64,000 nt of DNA from contig JAKSKW010000005.1 in NCBI GenBank assembly GCA_024401495.1, forward strand, positions 41,228 through 105,227, read 5' to 3'. Positions within the stretch are counted from its first letter, which is position 1. Each line of letters begins with the position of its first letter. Below the pieces are notes generated by a model. It did no database searches, was not told the origin of the DNA, and saw only the letters and a program-made list of their open reading frames with translations. Of the stretch, positions 1 to 8,124 are shown in pieces. The position numbers and the translations under genes were made by a program. Source of the stretch: Paludibacteraceae bacterium. Its GTDB lineage: Bacteria > Bacteroidota > Bacteroidia > Bacteroidales > Paludibacteraceae.

Positions 1-1
1 G

Positions 2-1534
2 AAGGTGGAGGTGCTACGTGGACCAGCATCTGTGCTTTACGGATCAAACGCAATGGGTGGTGTGATCAATATCGTCACTCGTGGAATGAAGGAAGACGGA
101 GTTAAGACCGACGTCAATATTGGTGGAGGCTCATGGGGAACTGCCCAGGCTGAGGCTACTAACAGAATCAAGAAGGGAAAGTTTAGCAGCACCGTCAGCG
201 GACAGTATGGCAGAAGCGACAACCATCGTCCACGCATGGGCTTTGAGCAGTATGGCGGCTATTTGAAGTTGGGCTACGATTTCACTGAGAATTGGAATAT
301 CTGGGCCGACGGTAATGTGACTCATTTCAACGCGTCGCAACCGGGATCTGTGGATGCTCCGATGTATGAGGCTGACCAGTGGATCACGCGTGGTGTGGCG
401 ACGTTGGCTTTGGAGAACCACTACAAGAATACGAATGGACGTATCTCCGTCTACGATAATTTCGGTAGACATAAGATCAACGACGGTTATGCTGAGGGAG
501 CAAAACCGCAAACTCGATTCTTCAGATCCAAGGATGCTTTGATGGGAGTGTCGATGTATCAGAGTGCTGAGACAGAAGACGGCTCTCGCTTCACATTAGG
601 TTTCGACTACCAGAATATCTATGGCGACGCATATTATACAGACCGTGAGACTGGCGAGATCTTGGAGACTAAGAACAAGCAGAGTGCGGAGGTAAGAAAC
701 CATGAGTTTGCTGGCTACGCAGATTTCCGTCAGGATATCAAGAAAGTGACTCTTGATGCTGGACTAAGAGTGGACCACCACTCTGTAGCCGGACTTGAGA
801 TGATTCCACAGTTCGGAGTCGTTTACCGTCCCGTCGCATCTGGTGAGGTTAAGGCGATGGCAAGCAAAGGATTCCGTAATCCGACAATGAAGGATATGTA
901 CCTATATCCACCTTCAAACGAGGAACTAAAGGCAGAGAGATTGTGGAACTACGAACTATCATGGAACCAGAGATTGAACTGTGGAAAATACACTGCCACA
1001 GATTCTGTCAAGTATCATGATGAGGTTGTTGCTGTGGAGGTTGAAAAATACAACCACGCAATCACTTACGGCGTCAATCTATTCTATATGAAGGCTGACA
1101 ATATGATCCAGACAATCAACAAGAAGAACGTCAACACAGGCGAGTTGGAAAACTGGGGAGCTGAGGCTGAGATCACTTGGCGAATCAAAGAGCATTGGGG
1201 AATCAGCACCAACCATTCTTGGCTACACCAGGAGAACAAGCTTGTGTCGGTGCCAACCTACAAAGGCTATCTCGGCGTCGACTGGCACTCTTGCAACCAC
1301 AAATGGATGGCGTCTCTTGGGTTGCAGCAACTTGCTGGACTTTACTCTGCCGTCGGCAAGGATGAGCAGAAAGAGAACGCCACTTTGCTAAATGCCACTT
1401 TGAAATATAAGATCAACGATATCATCTCCGTTTGGGCTAAGGGAGAAAACCTTCTTGCTCAGGAATACGAGGTTATCGCAGGCTACCCAATGCCAAAGGC
1501 AACAGCAATGGGAGGAATAAAACTAAGTTTCTAA
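2..1534 (+). CDS. TonB-dependent outer-membrane receptor, 5'-truncated by window edge
   Basis: Outer-membrane active transporter energised by TonB. The reading frame is already open at base 2, so the signal peptide and most of the plug lie outside the window. The first residues (EVLRGPASVLYGSNAMGGV) are the hallmark end of the plug domain of TonB receptors. The remaining roughly 480 residues are alternating aromatic and polar beta-barrel strands, ending in a short strand with terminal Phe (GGIKLSF), as expected for BamA recognition. A terminator hairpin follows directly. The substrate cannot be told from the barrel alone. Family assignment is firm; siderophore, cobalamin or glycan specificity is open. 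Confidence 0.93.
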   Translation, partial: KVEVLRGPASVLYGSNAMGGVINIVTRGMKEDGVKTDVNIGGGSWGTAQAEATNRIKKGKFSSTVSGQYGRSDNHRPRMGFEQYGGYLKLGYDFTENWNIWADGNVTHFNASQPGSVDAPMYEADQWITRGVATLALENHYKNTNGRISVYDNFGRHKINDGYAEGAKPQTRFFRSKDALMGVSMYQSAETEDGSRFTLGFDYQNIYGDAYYTDRETGEILETKNKQSAEVRNHEFAGYADFRQDIKKVTLDAGLRVDHHSVAGLEMIPQFGVVYRPVASGEVKAMASKGFRNPTMKDMYLYPPSNEELKAERLWNYELSWNQRLNCGKYTATDSVKYHDEVVAVEVEKYNHAITYGVNLFYMKADNMIQTINKKNVNTGELENWGAEAEITWRIKEHWGISTNHSWLHQENKLVSVPTYKGYLGVDWHSCNHKWMASLGLQQLAGLYSAVGKDEQKENATLLNATLKYKINDIISVWAKGENLLAQEYEVIAGYPMPKATAMGGIKLSF

Positions 1535-1558
1535 AATTAGAAATGAATTAAACATACG

Positions 1559-1597
1559 ATACGGAATGTGGTGATTGCTACATTCCGTATTTTTTAT
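1559..1597 (+). terminator. Rho-independent terminator after TonB receptor
   Basis: A perfect 11-bp stem (ATACGGAATGT at 1559-1569 with ACATTCCGTAT at 1580-1590) and a 10-nt loop are followed by a T-rich tail. It lies 25 bp after the receptor stop. Confidence 0.85.
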
Positions 1598-1628
1598 TTT
1601 GTCGAAAAAGCAAAAACTTATATATTTG
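1598..1628 (+). promoter_or_regulatory. Bacteroidetes-type promoter for hipBA
   Basis: TTTG (1598-1601) and TATATTTG (1621-1628) are separated by 19 bp, matching the -33/-7 consensus of the Bacteroidetes housekeeping sigma factor. It lies 37 bp before the hipB start. Confidence 0.75.
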
Positions 1629-1665
1629 CAACTGATAAAATATTATTACTTATATAGGATTTTCT

Positions 1666-1986
1666 ATGTTAAATTACAATATATTATCAGTTGACGAATT
1701 GAATCCATACGATGTCTTAATGCAAATTGCGGAAAGAGTAAAAAACAGAAGGTTGGAGCTCAACATGACGCAAGAAGCATTAAGCATAAAGGCAGGATTA
1801 AAATTGCCAACGTACAGAAGGTTTGAAAGAACAGGCGAGATTTCATTGCGTGGTTTGCTTCAAATAGCATTTGCGATGAATATGTTGTCTGATTTTGATG
1901 CTTTGTTTGCTCAAAAACAATATTTGACATTAGAAGATGTAATGGCGGATAAATTGCCGACTAGAAAGAGGGGAAGTAACAAATGA
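1666..1986 (+). CDS. hipB: HipB-like XRE-family antitoxin/repressor
   Basis: 106-residue DNA-binding protein. Residues about 22-65 form a Cro/CI-type helix-turn-helix (MTQEALSIKAGL, then LPTYRRFERTG). By analogy to HipB it would neutralise the downstream kinase and repress its own promoter at 1598-1628. Its stop overlaps the hipA start by 4 bp (ATGA at 1983-1986), giving translational coupling. The coding sequence is AT-rich compared with core genes nearby, suggesting acquisition. The pairing with HipA is the main evidence; the HTH itself is clear. Confidence 0.85.
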   Translation: MLNYNILSVDELNPYDVLMQIAERVKNRRLELNMTQEALSIKAGLKLPTYRRFERTGEISLRGLLQIAFAMNMLSDFDALFAQKQYLTLEDVMADKLPTRKRGSNK

Positions 1987-3089
1987 AAAGAGTAGAGATT
2001 TTAGATGTCGTTTGGAAAGATGTAAAAGTTGGAAGGCTTACACTTACAAAAGATGGGGTATGTGCTTTTGAATATACTCCGGAATATTTGTCGATGGGCA
2101 TTTCAATATCTCCGTTTGAACTGCCATTGCAGAATGGCATCAAAATAGCTAAAAATCATCTGTTTGAAGGCGGTTTTGGAGTTTTTGACGATAGTTTGCC
2201 AGATGGATGGGGCTCGTTGATTTTAGACGGATACTTGCATCAAAAAGGTATAAATCCGCGTTCTCTTTCTTTGCTAGACCGATTGGCTTTAGTTGGAACT
2301 AACGGAAGAGGTGCTTTAGAGTTTTTCCCTGATTATAGCGTCACTCAGAACGAAGATTATCACGACTTTGAAAAATTGGCTATAGAATCAGAAAAGATAT
2401 TAAGTAGTGAAGAATATGATGGTTTTGGAATAGAAGAGTTTCAAAGGAGAGGAGGTTCTCCGGGAGGTGCAAGGCCCAAAGTTTTTGCTAAGTACGAAGG
2501 AAAAGAATGGTTGGTAAAATTCAAAGCGAAAGAAGATTCTCAAAATATTGGCGTCTTAGAATATAAATATTCATTATTGGCAAAGAAGTGTCGAGTGGAA
2601 ATGCCAGAGACAAGACTATTTGAAGGCAAATATTTTGGAGTAGAGCGTTTTGATAGAACGGAGAATGGAAAACTTCATTGCGTTAGTATGGCAGGATTGT
2701 TGTGCGCTGACTACAGAATACCATCCATAGATTATCTTCATATATTTAAAGTATGCAATGCGTTGACTCATAATTCTGATGAATTATGGAAAGTATATCG
2801 TTTGATGGTTTTCAATTATCTGATTGGAAACAAGGATGACCATGCAAAAAATTTCTCTTTCTTAAACGACGGCAAGGATTGGAGATTTGCTCCTGCGTAT
2901 GATTTATTGCCTAGTTATGGAATGAATGGATTTCATACAACCTCTATAAATGATAAGATAGAACCAACGTCGACCGATTTAATTGAAGTCGCAAAAAAAT
3001 CGGGATTGAAAGAACTTGAAGCAAAGAAAATATTTGAAGAAATACAGGAAATCGTAAGTTTGGAACATAAAAACATGACGTCGCTATGA
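1983..3089 (+). CDS. hipA: HipA-family serine/threonine kinase toxin
   Basis: 368-residue HipA-like kinase, shorter than E. coli HipA (about 440). Residues 1-110 resemble the HipA N-terminal subdomain. The ATP-loop region is GGSPGGARPK (157-166), with S159 at the place of the autophosphorylated serine. The catalytic segment NKDDHAKNFSF (283-293) and metal-binding APAYDLLP (303-310) are intact, so activity is likely. The E. coli enzyme phosphorylates glutamyl-tRNA synthetase and halts growth; other HipA-like kinases use other substrates, so the target here is unknown. The gene overlaps hipB upstream and an Aat-like gene downstream by 4 bp each. Composition is AT-rich. Confidence 0.9.
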   Translation: MKRVEILDVVWKDVKVGRLTLTKDGVCAFEYTPEYLSMGISISPFELPLQNGIKIAKNHLFEGGFGVFDDSLPDGWGSLILDGYLHQKGINPRSLSLLDRLALVGTNGRGALEFFPDYSVTQNEDYHDFEKLAIESEKILSSEEYDGFGIEEFQRRGGSPGGARPKVFAKYEGKEWLVKFKAKEDSQNIGVLEYKYSLLAKKCRVEMPETRLFEGKYFGVERFDRTENGKLHCVSMAGLLCADYRIPSIDYLHIFKVCNALTHNSDELWKVYRLMVFNYLIGNKDDHAKNFSFLNDGKDWRFAPAYDLLPSYGMNGFHTTSINDKIEPTSTDLIEVAKKSGLKELEAKKIFEEIQEIVSLEHKNMTSL

Positions 3090-3985
3090 CCTACAAAGAT
3101 GCATTTGAACTAGCTCTTTTCAACTCCGGCGTCAGAATTGAAGACGTCGGAGATCTTGATAATCTTGAGCAGAAACTCGTCGACAACCATAAGAATTTCA
3201 AAGTCAAACTTGGTTTGCCAGAGATCGACGATTATCTGCGAGAGACTGTCGAGGAGGACGCGGTGTGTTCGGATTTCAAGGAGGATATAATAAGAAAGGC
3301 TCTTTCGCTGGGGTATTATCCCATGTCGATGGAGAAGATGGTGATGACGGAGGAGGAACTGATGGCGTATGCCGATCGACTTTCCAATGTGAAGAAGACG
3401 AAGAGGGGAATGTATGCGTGGCGATACTACATGACCATCCGCCATCATGCGAAAAAGATGATTGTCGACTTCAAGGAATTCTCATTCCCAAAGAAGACGC
3501 GGAGATATGTGCGTCAACAGTTTGCCGACTATACTTTGACCTTCAATAAGAATTTTGATTTATGTGCTCAGACTCTCATATCCCAATATGATGAGACGTG
3601 GGTCGTGCCTCCATTGCTAGACGTGTTGAGGACCATCCATGATAATCCCGACGACGAGGTCAGCGTGGATAGTGTGGAGCTATGGAATAGGGAAGGCGAG
3701 TTGGTGGCAGGAGAATTAGGATTCATCACCCACAACGCCTACGCCAGTTTGTGTGGCTTCCATATTGAGGACAACAGCGGCACAGTGCAGATGGCAGCGT
3801 TAGGCACATGGCTCAAAGAGAACGGTTTTGCCTATTGGGATCTTGGAATGGAGATGGCGTACAAATACGTCTACGGAGCAATCTGTTGTGGCAGACGAGC
3901 GCAGAAAGAGTATTACAACAGATTAGCATCGACACGAATCTCCTTGCCAAAGGAAGAGTTTAGAATCGGAGATTTGATCAAATAA
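3086..3985 (+). CDS. Leucyl/phenylalanyl-tRNA-protein transferase-like (Aat superfamily) protein
   Basis: 299-residue protein whose C-terminal half reads like Aat, the GNAT-fold enzyme that transfers Leu/Phe from tRNA to N-terminal Arg/Lys of proteins. Recognisable segments are KTRRYVRQQFADYTLTFN, DETWVVPPLLD, VELWNREGELVAGELGF and ENGFAYWDLGM, which parallel the Aat order. Classical Aat is about 220-240 residues with an FPW-type N-terminal motif and ESMFS and LLDCQ signatures. Here the N-terminus is longer and those signatures are degenerate, so it is probably a divergent paralogue. Its start overlaps hipA by 4 bp, but its codon use is richer in GC-ending codons than hipA. It may have belonged to the host before hipBA was placed in front of it. 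Confidence 0.65.
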   Translation: MTYKDAFELALFNSGVRIEDVGDLDNLEQKLVDNHKNFKVKLGLPEIDDYLRETVEEDAVCSDFKEDIIRKALSLGYYPMSMEKMVMTEEELMAYADRLSNVKKTKRGMYAWRYYMTIRHHAKKMIVDFKEFSFPKKTRRYVRQQFADYTLTFNKNFDLCAQTLISQYDETWVVPPLLDVLRTIHDNPDDEVSVDSVELWNREGELVAGELGFITHNAYASLCGFHIEDNSGTVQMAALGTWLKENGFAYWDLGMEMAYKYVYGAICCGRRAQKEYYNRLASTRISLPKEEFRIGDLIK

Positions 3986-3996
3986 ACATCATTTTG

Positions 3997-4026
3997 TAGA
4001 CGGGGCATGTCCCCGTCTAATTTTTT
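3997..4026 (+). terminator. Terminator of hipBA-aat-like operon
   Basis: Stem TAGACGGGG / CCCCGTCTA (3997-4005, 4011-4019) with a T-run. It belongs to a family of near-identical GAGACGGGG hairpins also found at 7628 and 48981. Confidence 0.85.
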
Positions 4027-4058
4027 AATATATTTTAACGTAAAAACAACACAAATAT

Positions 4059-4089
4059 TTTGCGGTTTTGGATTTGATTGATATATTTG
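4059..4089 (+). promoter_or_regulatory. Bacteroidetes-type promoter ahead of structured element
   Basis: TTTG (4059-4062), 19 bp, TATATTTG (4082-4089). This is the same arrangement as the hipBA promoter. Transcription would begin near 4095 and run through the palindromic element at 4121-4289 into the gene at 4357, giving a leader of about 260 nt. Confidence 0.7.
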
Positions 4090-4120
4090 CAAATGAAAAC
4101 GGTTCGGGAAATCATTGAAA

Positions 4121-4289
4121 CCGACACCATTTATTCAGTCTTCGACCGAATAAATGGAATCGGCTACCGTCGCAAGCGAAACAGGTCCGCTGGACCTGTC
4201 GGATTGCGTGTGCCGGGAGCGTGTTAGAGGTCCAGCGGACCTGTTTTGACGCAGTCAAGGGTAGCCGATTCCTGCGCAGCAGGTGTCGG
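4121..4289 (+). other. Nested palindromic element / structured 5' leader
   Basis: Almost every base can pair. The outer stem is CCGACACC (4121-4128) with GGTGTCGG (4282-4289). Inside it are a hairpin ATTTATTC/GAATAAAT (4129-4155), a 13-bp stem GGAATCGGCTACC (4156-4168) with its complement at 4260-4272, small hairpins at 4170-4179, 4246-4258 and 4271-4283, and an 18-bp inverted repeat (4180-4197 with 4228-4245). Each arm of that last repeat is itself palindromic (AGGTCC-N3-GGACCT). The layout suggests either a multi-branched RNA leader or a cruciform-forming mobile repeat. I do not recognise the family. Confidence 0.6.
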
Positions 4290-4356
4290 AAGCGTGTGTC
4301 GGATGCGAATTGATATCGAATAAAAGAAATTTTAATTAAAAACAAACAATAATTTT

Positions 4357-5295
4357 ATGAAGCAGATTAACGACCCGGTATTCGGGGAATTGGTGTATGA
4401 TGAGAGTAAAAAAGCATGGACCAAGAAAATTAATCTTGGGATTTGGTTTGGCGACGATTATCTGTTAGATCTTGTAGTCAAGTGTGGTAAGGAAGAGGAA
4501 ATTGTTGATTTTCAGCGAGAAGCGTTCTTGTCTTATTTGGCGGATTTACAAAATATCAAACGTGAATTTCGCGAAACTCTTTTATCTTATTTTAAGAATC
4601 ATTATGAGATGTTCAACAGATCTTGGGCTTTGCCAGAAAAATTAAAAATTGATGTTGTCGATTCTAAAGCGACTCTTGGCTTTTTTAATCCAAAACAATT
4701 ATTCTTAGATCGAAAGGGAAATTATGGTTGGCTGTCTAATTTTATTTCGGAGCAGTATCTTATTACTGTAGTTTTGTCCGATGGCAAACCAAGAATTTTC
4801 AAGGGATGGAATTTGTTGGAGGATTATGCCGTGATAGATGACGATGTGTTTGGTGAGATGTACTTTGATCTTGGTTGGAAGAAGGAGATTAAAACAAATC
4901 TGAATGGTGTTGAAGGCGAGTGGGTATTATTGCAGGCAGCAGCATTTAAGGGGAAAAATATTACTCCTGAACAAAAGTCATGCTATCAAAAGTATCTTCA
5001 AAAAGAACAAGAATTTATAGAAGAGTATCCAAAAGCATTATTGGAGTACTATGAGTACAATTACGAGATGATAGAAGAGATCTGGGATGATGCTGACTTC
5101 TACAAACCTGAAAGTGTAGATTTGGATGATATTAAAGATCTTATACAATTCCAAAGATTGTATTTCAATAGAGATGGCGTTCGCTATGGATGGTTATGCA
5201 AATGTGCATGGGATAGCGTATATGGTTTGGCTTTGTATTATGATGAGAATCAAGATGGTATTTGTATCGGAATTAAAGATGATTTGCTTATCTGA
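4357..5295 (+). CDS. Hypothetical protein made of two copies of one domain
   Basis: 312 residues, no signal peptide or membrane segment, acidic. It is an internal duplication. Residues about 5-150 and 155-305 share the same order of landmarks: VFGELVYDESKKAW against VFGEMYFDLGWKKE, HYEMFNRSW against NYEMIEEIW, then FNPKQLFLDRKGNYGWL against IQFQRLYFNRDGVRYGWL. It vaguely resembles DUF6985-type domains, but I cannot confirm this without a profile search. It follows the structured leader at 4121-4289 and precedes a similarly unassigned repeat protein by 45 bp, suggesting one transcript. Function unknown. Confidence 0.75.
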   Translation: MKQINDPVFGELVYDESKKAWTKKINLGIWFGDDYLLDLVVKCGKEEEIVDFQREAFLSYLADLQNIKREFRETLLSYFKNHYEMFNRSWALPEKLKIDVVDSKATLGFFNPKQLFLDRKGNYGWLSNFISEQYLITVVLSDGKPRIFKGWNLLEDYAVIDDDVFGEMYFDLGWKKEIKTNLNGVEGEWVLLQAAAFKGKNITPEQKSCYQKYLQKEQEFIEEYPKALLEYYEYNYEMIEEIWDDADFYKPESVDLDDIKDLIQFQRLYFNRDGVRYGWLCKCAWDSVYGLALYYDENQDGICIGIKDDLLI

Positions 5296-5340
5296 TTTAT
5301 AAGTCGAAGCCATTCCGCACTTCGCATTAAAAAGTATTTT

Positions 5341-7587
5341 ATGGAAACAATTGATTATAATAAGCTTACTGAACACTCAAAGATTAAAGTCAAAATTGGA
5401 GAGGTGGATAAGGAGTTTGATATCACTACTGAAGCTACTCTAACTCATGGACATGGTATGCCAGGCGAGTATGGCTTTGATCTTTCTGATAAGGAAAAGT
5501 CTATTGTAAAGTGGTTAGTCGAAAAATTCAAGATTGAAGATTATAAGCAGATTGTCGATTCTTTTTTTGAGGAAAATGGATTGAACTCGTCAAACTTGAA
5601 TGGGTTCATATCGGGCATTAGTTATCTTAAACTACGGACTAAGACGGCAGAAGAAGAGTCTGGGTTCCCTGATTTGACTCTTTCCGGAAAATACGGAGAG
5701 ATTGATTTTACATTGAACTTCAGAAAAAAGAAATTGGTTCAGATCATAAACCAACGTCGCCTAAAGTATAACGATAAGAATCAAGTGGTCGAAATACAAC
5801 ATTATGGAATCACTGGTAATGCTGGTTATAGAGAAACATTCAAGTACAACGACGCTGGAAGAAAAATCGAAGAATGTCAATATCATTCGAATGGAGAGTT
5901 GTACCAAATAACAAAATACAACGACAAGGGCGTAAGAATTGAATATCGTCATTATGAGGATGGAAAACTACTCTCTAAGCAGATATCAGACGACAATGGC
6001 CGTATGTTGGAACAGTATTCTAATTATAGTAAGAGAGAGTCTTACCATTATTTCTATACTCGCGACGTCGATGGTGCTTTGATTGAATCTAATAAATATA
6101 CTATTGATGAAAAACTGGTATTAAAAGCGGTGTATGATCAAGATGGCCATACTTCCTATTTTTATAATGAAAAGGATGGACGTCTTGAAAAGGTTTGTAA
6201 GTTCGACAAAGAAGATAATTTGATTGATGAGACTACTTACAATCCAGACGGAAGCGTGGAATATGAGACCAGCAACTCTTTGAAAATCACTGCTAAAGCT
6301 AATAATGTTGACAGGAAAACTCCATCTGAGGCTCAACCTAAGCAAAACACGGAAGAGGATAAAGACAATCAAACACAAGTCAGAAATAGGGATATAAATA
6401 TTGGACCTAAGACCTATGCCGTCTACAATGGCTGTCTGTCTGAATATGTAAGTCATGACAAAAAGAAAGGATTGATTTATATATTGTTTCATGACGAAGA
6501 AGAAGGCAAGGCGTCAGGAATTAAACCGGAAATTGATCGTTCCGAAAAATATCCATCTGCCCTTTACCGTGGTGCAGTGCCAGAGTCGGAAGTCACTGAT
6601 ATCTATGAGGTGCACAAAGGACAAGTGATGTTTTTTCCTGTTACGCCTCAAAAGATTGTTTTTCTCAAAGAAAACGGAGTTTGGCATAATGATGAAGATC
6701 CTGTTCTGGATGAAGATGAGGAAAACGTTGGTTTTAAGCCATTAAAAGTCGACTATCAGCAAAGCTCATTATACAACAGCAGCATTGAGCAGTTGGAGGC
6801 AGAGGCAGCCAAAGGCAACTGTCTTGCACAAATGACTTTGGGAAGGTATTACGAATTTGGATCCAATGTGAAGCAAAGTTATGAAAAGGCATTTAAGTAT
6901 TTTAAGCTTGCAGCGGAACGAGGTGAATACTTCTCTCAAAATTGTGTAGGATACTACTATAGTCAAGGGTTGGGTGTGGAACAAGACGATAAAGAAGCGT
7001 TCAAATGGTTTTCTGAATCGGCACTTTATGGAAATACTCGGGCATTATGCAATGTCGCCAGATGCTACCGACTTGGAATCGGGGTGGATCAAGATTTGGA
7101 GAAAGCAGTGGAATATTATAAAAAGTTGGGCGACATGGGAAATGTCATCTATGGATATCGAAATTTGGCCCATATTCACTACTCCAAAAAAGAATATACT
7201 AAAGCCATAATTTATTGGAGTTTGGCCGCAGAAAATAACGACGTGGAATCAAACTACAATCTGGGTGTTCTATGTTTTTATGGAAAGGTTAGGCCTGTCA
7301 ACTACTCAAAGGCAGTCTCTCATTTTAAAAGAGCAATGCAAATGGGAAACAGACAATCTGAATTTATGCTAGGATACTGTTATAAGGAAGGTCTTGGTGT
7401 GACTCAGGATTTGAATACTGCTGAACAACTTTGGCAAGATGCAGCGGAAAATGGAAATAAGGAGGCGATAGTCGAGCTTAAGAAGATGAAAGGTTCATCA
7501 AGAAAGAAAAATCCAGGAGCGACGTCGGGAAATAATATCAAATGCGAGTACGACATCTGTTTTGAAGACCAATTTATAGGATATTGA
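5341..7587 (+). CDS. Cytoplasmic protein with YwqK/MORN-like and Sel1-like repeats
   Basis: 748 residues without a signal peptide. Residues about 130-310 hold antiparallel repeats of the type YND.G...E...Y..GEL, resembling YwqK/MORN or RHS-like beta repeats. Residues 345-460 form a separate soluble domain. Residues about 480-715 contain at least six Sel1-like alpha repeats (for example AQMTLGRYYEFG, SEFMLGYCYKEGLGV with AAENGN spacing), which normally mediate protein-protein contact. The C-terminus is basic and then unstructured. It is probably co-transcribed with the duplicated-domain gene 45 bp upstream. A scaffold role is plausible; no catalytic motif is visible. Confidence 0.8.
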   Translation: METIDYNKLTEHSKIKVKIGEVDKEFDITTEATLTHGHGMPGEYGFDLSDKEKSIVKWLVEKFKIEDYKQIVDSFFEENGLNSSNLNGFISGISYLKLRTKTAEEESGFPDLTLSGKYGEIDFTLNFRKKKLVQIINQRRLKYNDKNQVVEIQHYGITGNAGYRETFKYNDAGRKIEECQYHSNGELYQITKYNDKGVRIEYRHYEDGKLLSKQISDDNGRMLEQYSNYSKRESYHYFYTRDVDGALIESNKYTIDEKLVLKAVYDQDGHTSYFYNEKDGRLEKVCKFDKEDNLIDETTYNPDGSVEYETSNSLKITAKANNVDRKTPSEAQPKQNTEEDKDNQTQVRNRDINIGPKTYAVYNGCLSEYVSHDKKKGLIYILFHDEEEGKASGIKPEIDRSEKYPSALYRGAVPESEVTDIYEVHKGQVMFFPVTPQKIVFLKENGVWHNDEDPVLDEDEENVGFKPLKVDYQQSSLYNSSIEQLEAEAAKGNCLAQMTLGRYYEFGSNVKQSYEKAFKYFKLAAERGEYFSQNCVGYYYSQGLGVEQDDKEAFKWFSESALYGNTRALCNVARCYRLGIGVDQDLEKAVEYYKKLGDMGNVIYGYRNLAHIHYSKKEYTKAIIYWSLAAENNDVESNYNLGVLCFYGKVRPVNYSKAVSHFKRAMQMGNRQSEFMLGYCYKEGLGVTQDLNTAEQLWQDAAENGNKEAIVELKKMKGSSRKKNPGATSGNNIKCEYDICFEDQFIGY

Positions 7588-7627
7588 ATGTGATTCTGAC
7601 TATTAAGAATGGTCAAATCTTATCTGT

Positions 7628-7653
7628 AGAGACGGGGAATCCCCCGTCTTTGC
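7628..7653. terminator. Bidirectional terminator hairpin
   Basis: AGACGGGG (7630-7637) and CCCCGTCT (7642-7649) form a short-loop hairpin between convergent genes. It is another member of the GAGACGGGG family. Confidence 0.75.
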
Positions 7654-7668
7654 AGTTTTAAATGGGGT

Positions 7669-7953
7669 TTATTTCTCCTTCGCGAACATCATATCCAATT
7701 CGCTCTGTGGAAACGGACATGGCTCCTGAAGCATCTTGGCTTTGTAGAATTGGTCGCAGGCTCTCTCCACCGAAGCCTCCTCAAAACAGTTGAAAAGAGT
7801 CTCTTTCAAGTCGTCAAGATGGGCGGCGTCGGCATCAGAGAATTTGCCACACTCTTTATAGCTCACGTTCTTTGCCGGGCGGATATCGTGGTAGTAGTAC
7901 GACCATACTAGGAATCGCATACACACGTCGGGAGTCATTATTATTTCTTGCAT
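7669..7953 (-). CDS. Small hypothetical protein
   Basis: 94 residues from the ATG at 7953 (MQEIIMTPDVC...). An in-frame ATG at 7989 would add 12 residues but would place the start inside the likely promoter, so the inner start is preferred. It is cysteine-containing and probably alpha-helical (DDLKETLFNCFEEASVERA); no known motif. A -7-like TATCTTTA lies just upstream, and a 44-bp perfect palindrome (7989-8032) sits above it. Confidence 0.6.
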   Translation of the reverse strand: MQEIIMTPDVCMRFLVWSYYYHDIRPAKNVSYKECGKFSDADAAHLDDLKETLFNCFEEASVERACDQFYKAKMLQEPCPFPQSELDMMFAKEK

Positions 7954-7988
7954 AGAATATAGGAATTGATTTCTGTAAAGATAATGCA

Positions 7989-8032
7989 TTTTGTTGAGTT
8001 TCGTGAGTTATAACTCACGAAACTCAACAAAA
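7989..8032. repeat. 44-bp perfect palindrome
   Basis: The 22 bases from 7989 are exactly mirrored by the 22 from 8011, with no loop (centre GAGTTATAACTC). It lies between the argG terminator and the small gene at 7669. It may be an operator for that gene or an extra termination structure. Confidence 0.85.
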
Positions 8033-8057
8033 AAAGGAACAGATTACTCTGCTCCTT
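8029..8057 (-). terminator. Second argG terminator hairpin
   Basis: On the minus strand GGAGCAGA pairs with TCTGTTCC (one G-U), followed by a seven-T run. The stem would be imperfect on the plus strand, which gives the direction. Confidence 0.65.
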
Positions 8058-8085
8058 TTGTTTTCTTAAAATGTTCTTCAAAAGA

Positions 8086-8112
8086 AAAGCGAAGATTTGC
8101 ACCTTCGCTTTC
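8086..8112 (-). terminator. argG operon terminator
   Basis: AGCGAAG/CTTCGCT stem with an 8-nt loop and TTTT tail on the minus strand, directly after the argG stop. Confidence 0.75.
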
Positions 8113-8124
8113 TATGAATGTATA

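Noticed and set aside
4121..4289. tRNA or integron attC site
   Set aside because: No anticodon-arm/T-loop bases and no integrase; the stem layout differs from attC.
4112..4345. 77-residue minus-strand frame in the structured element
   Set aside because: Entirely made of palindrome sequence, no start signal, no family likeness.
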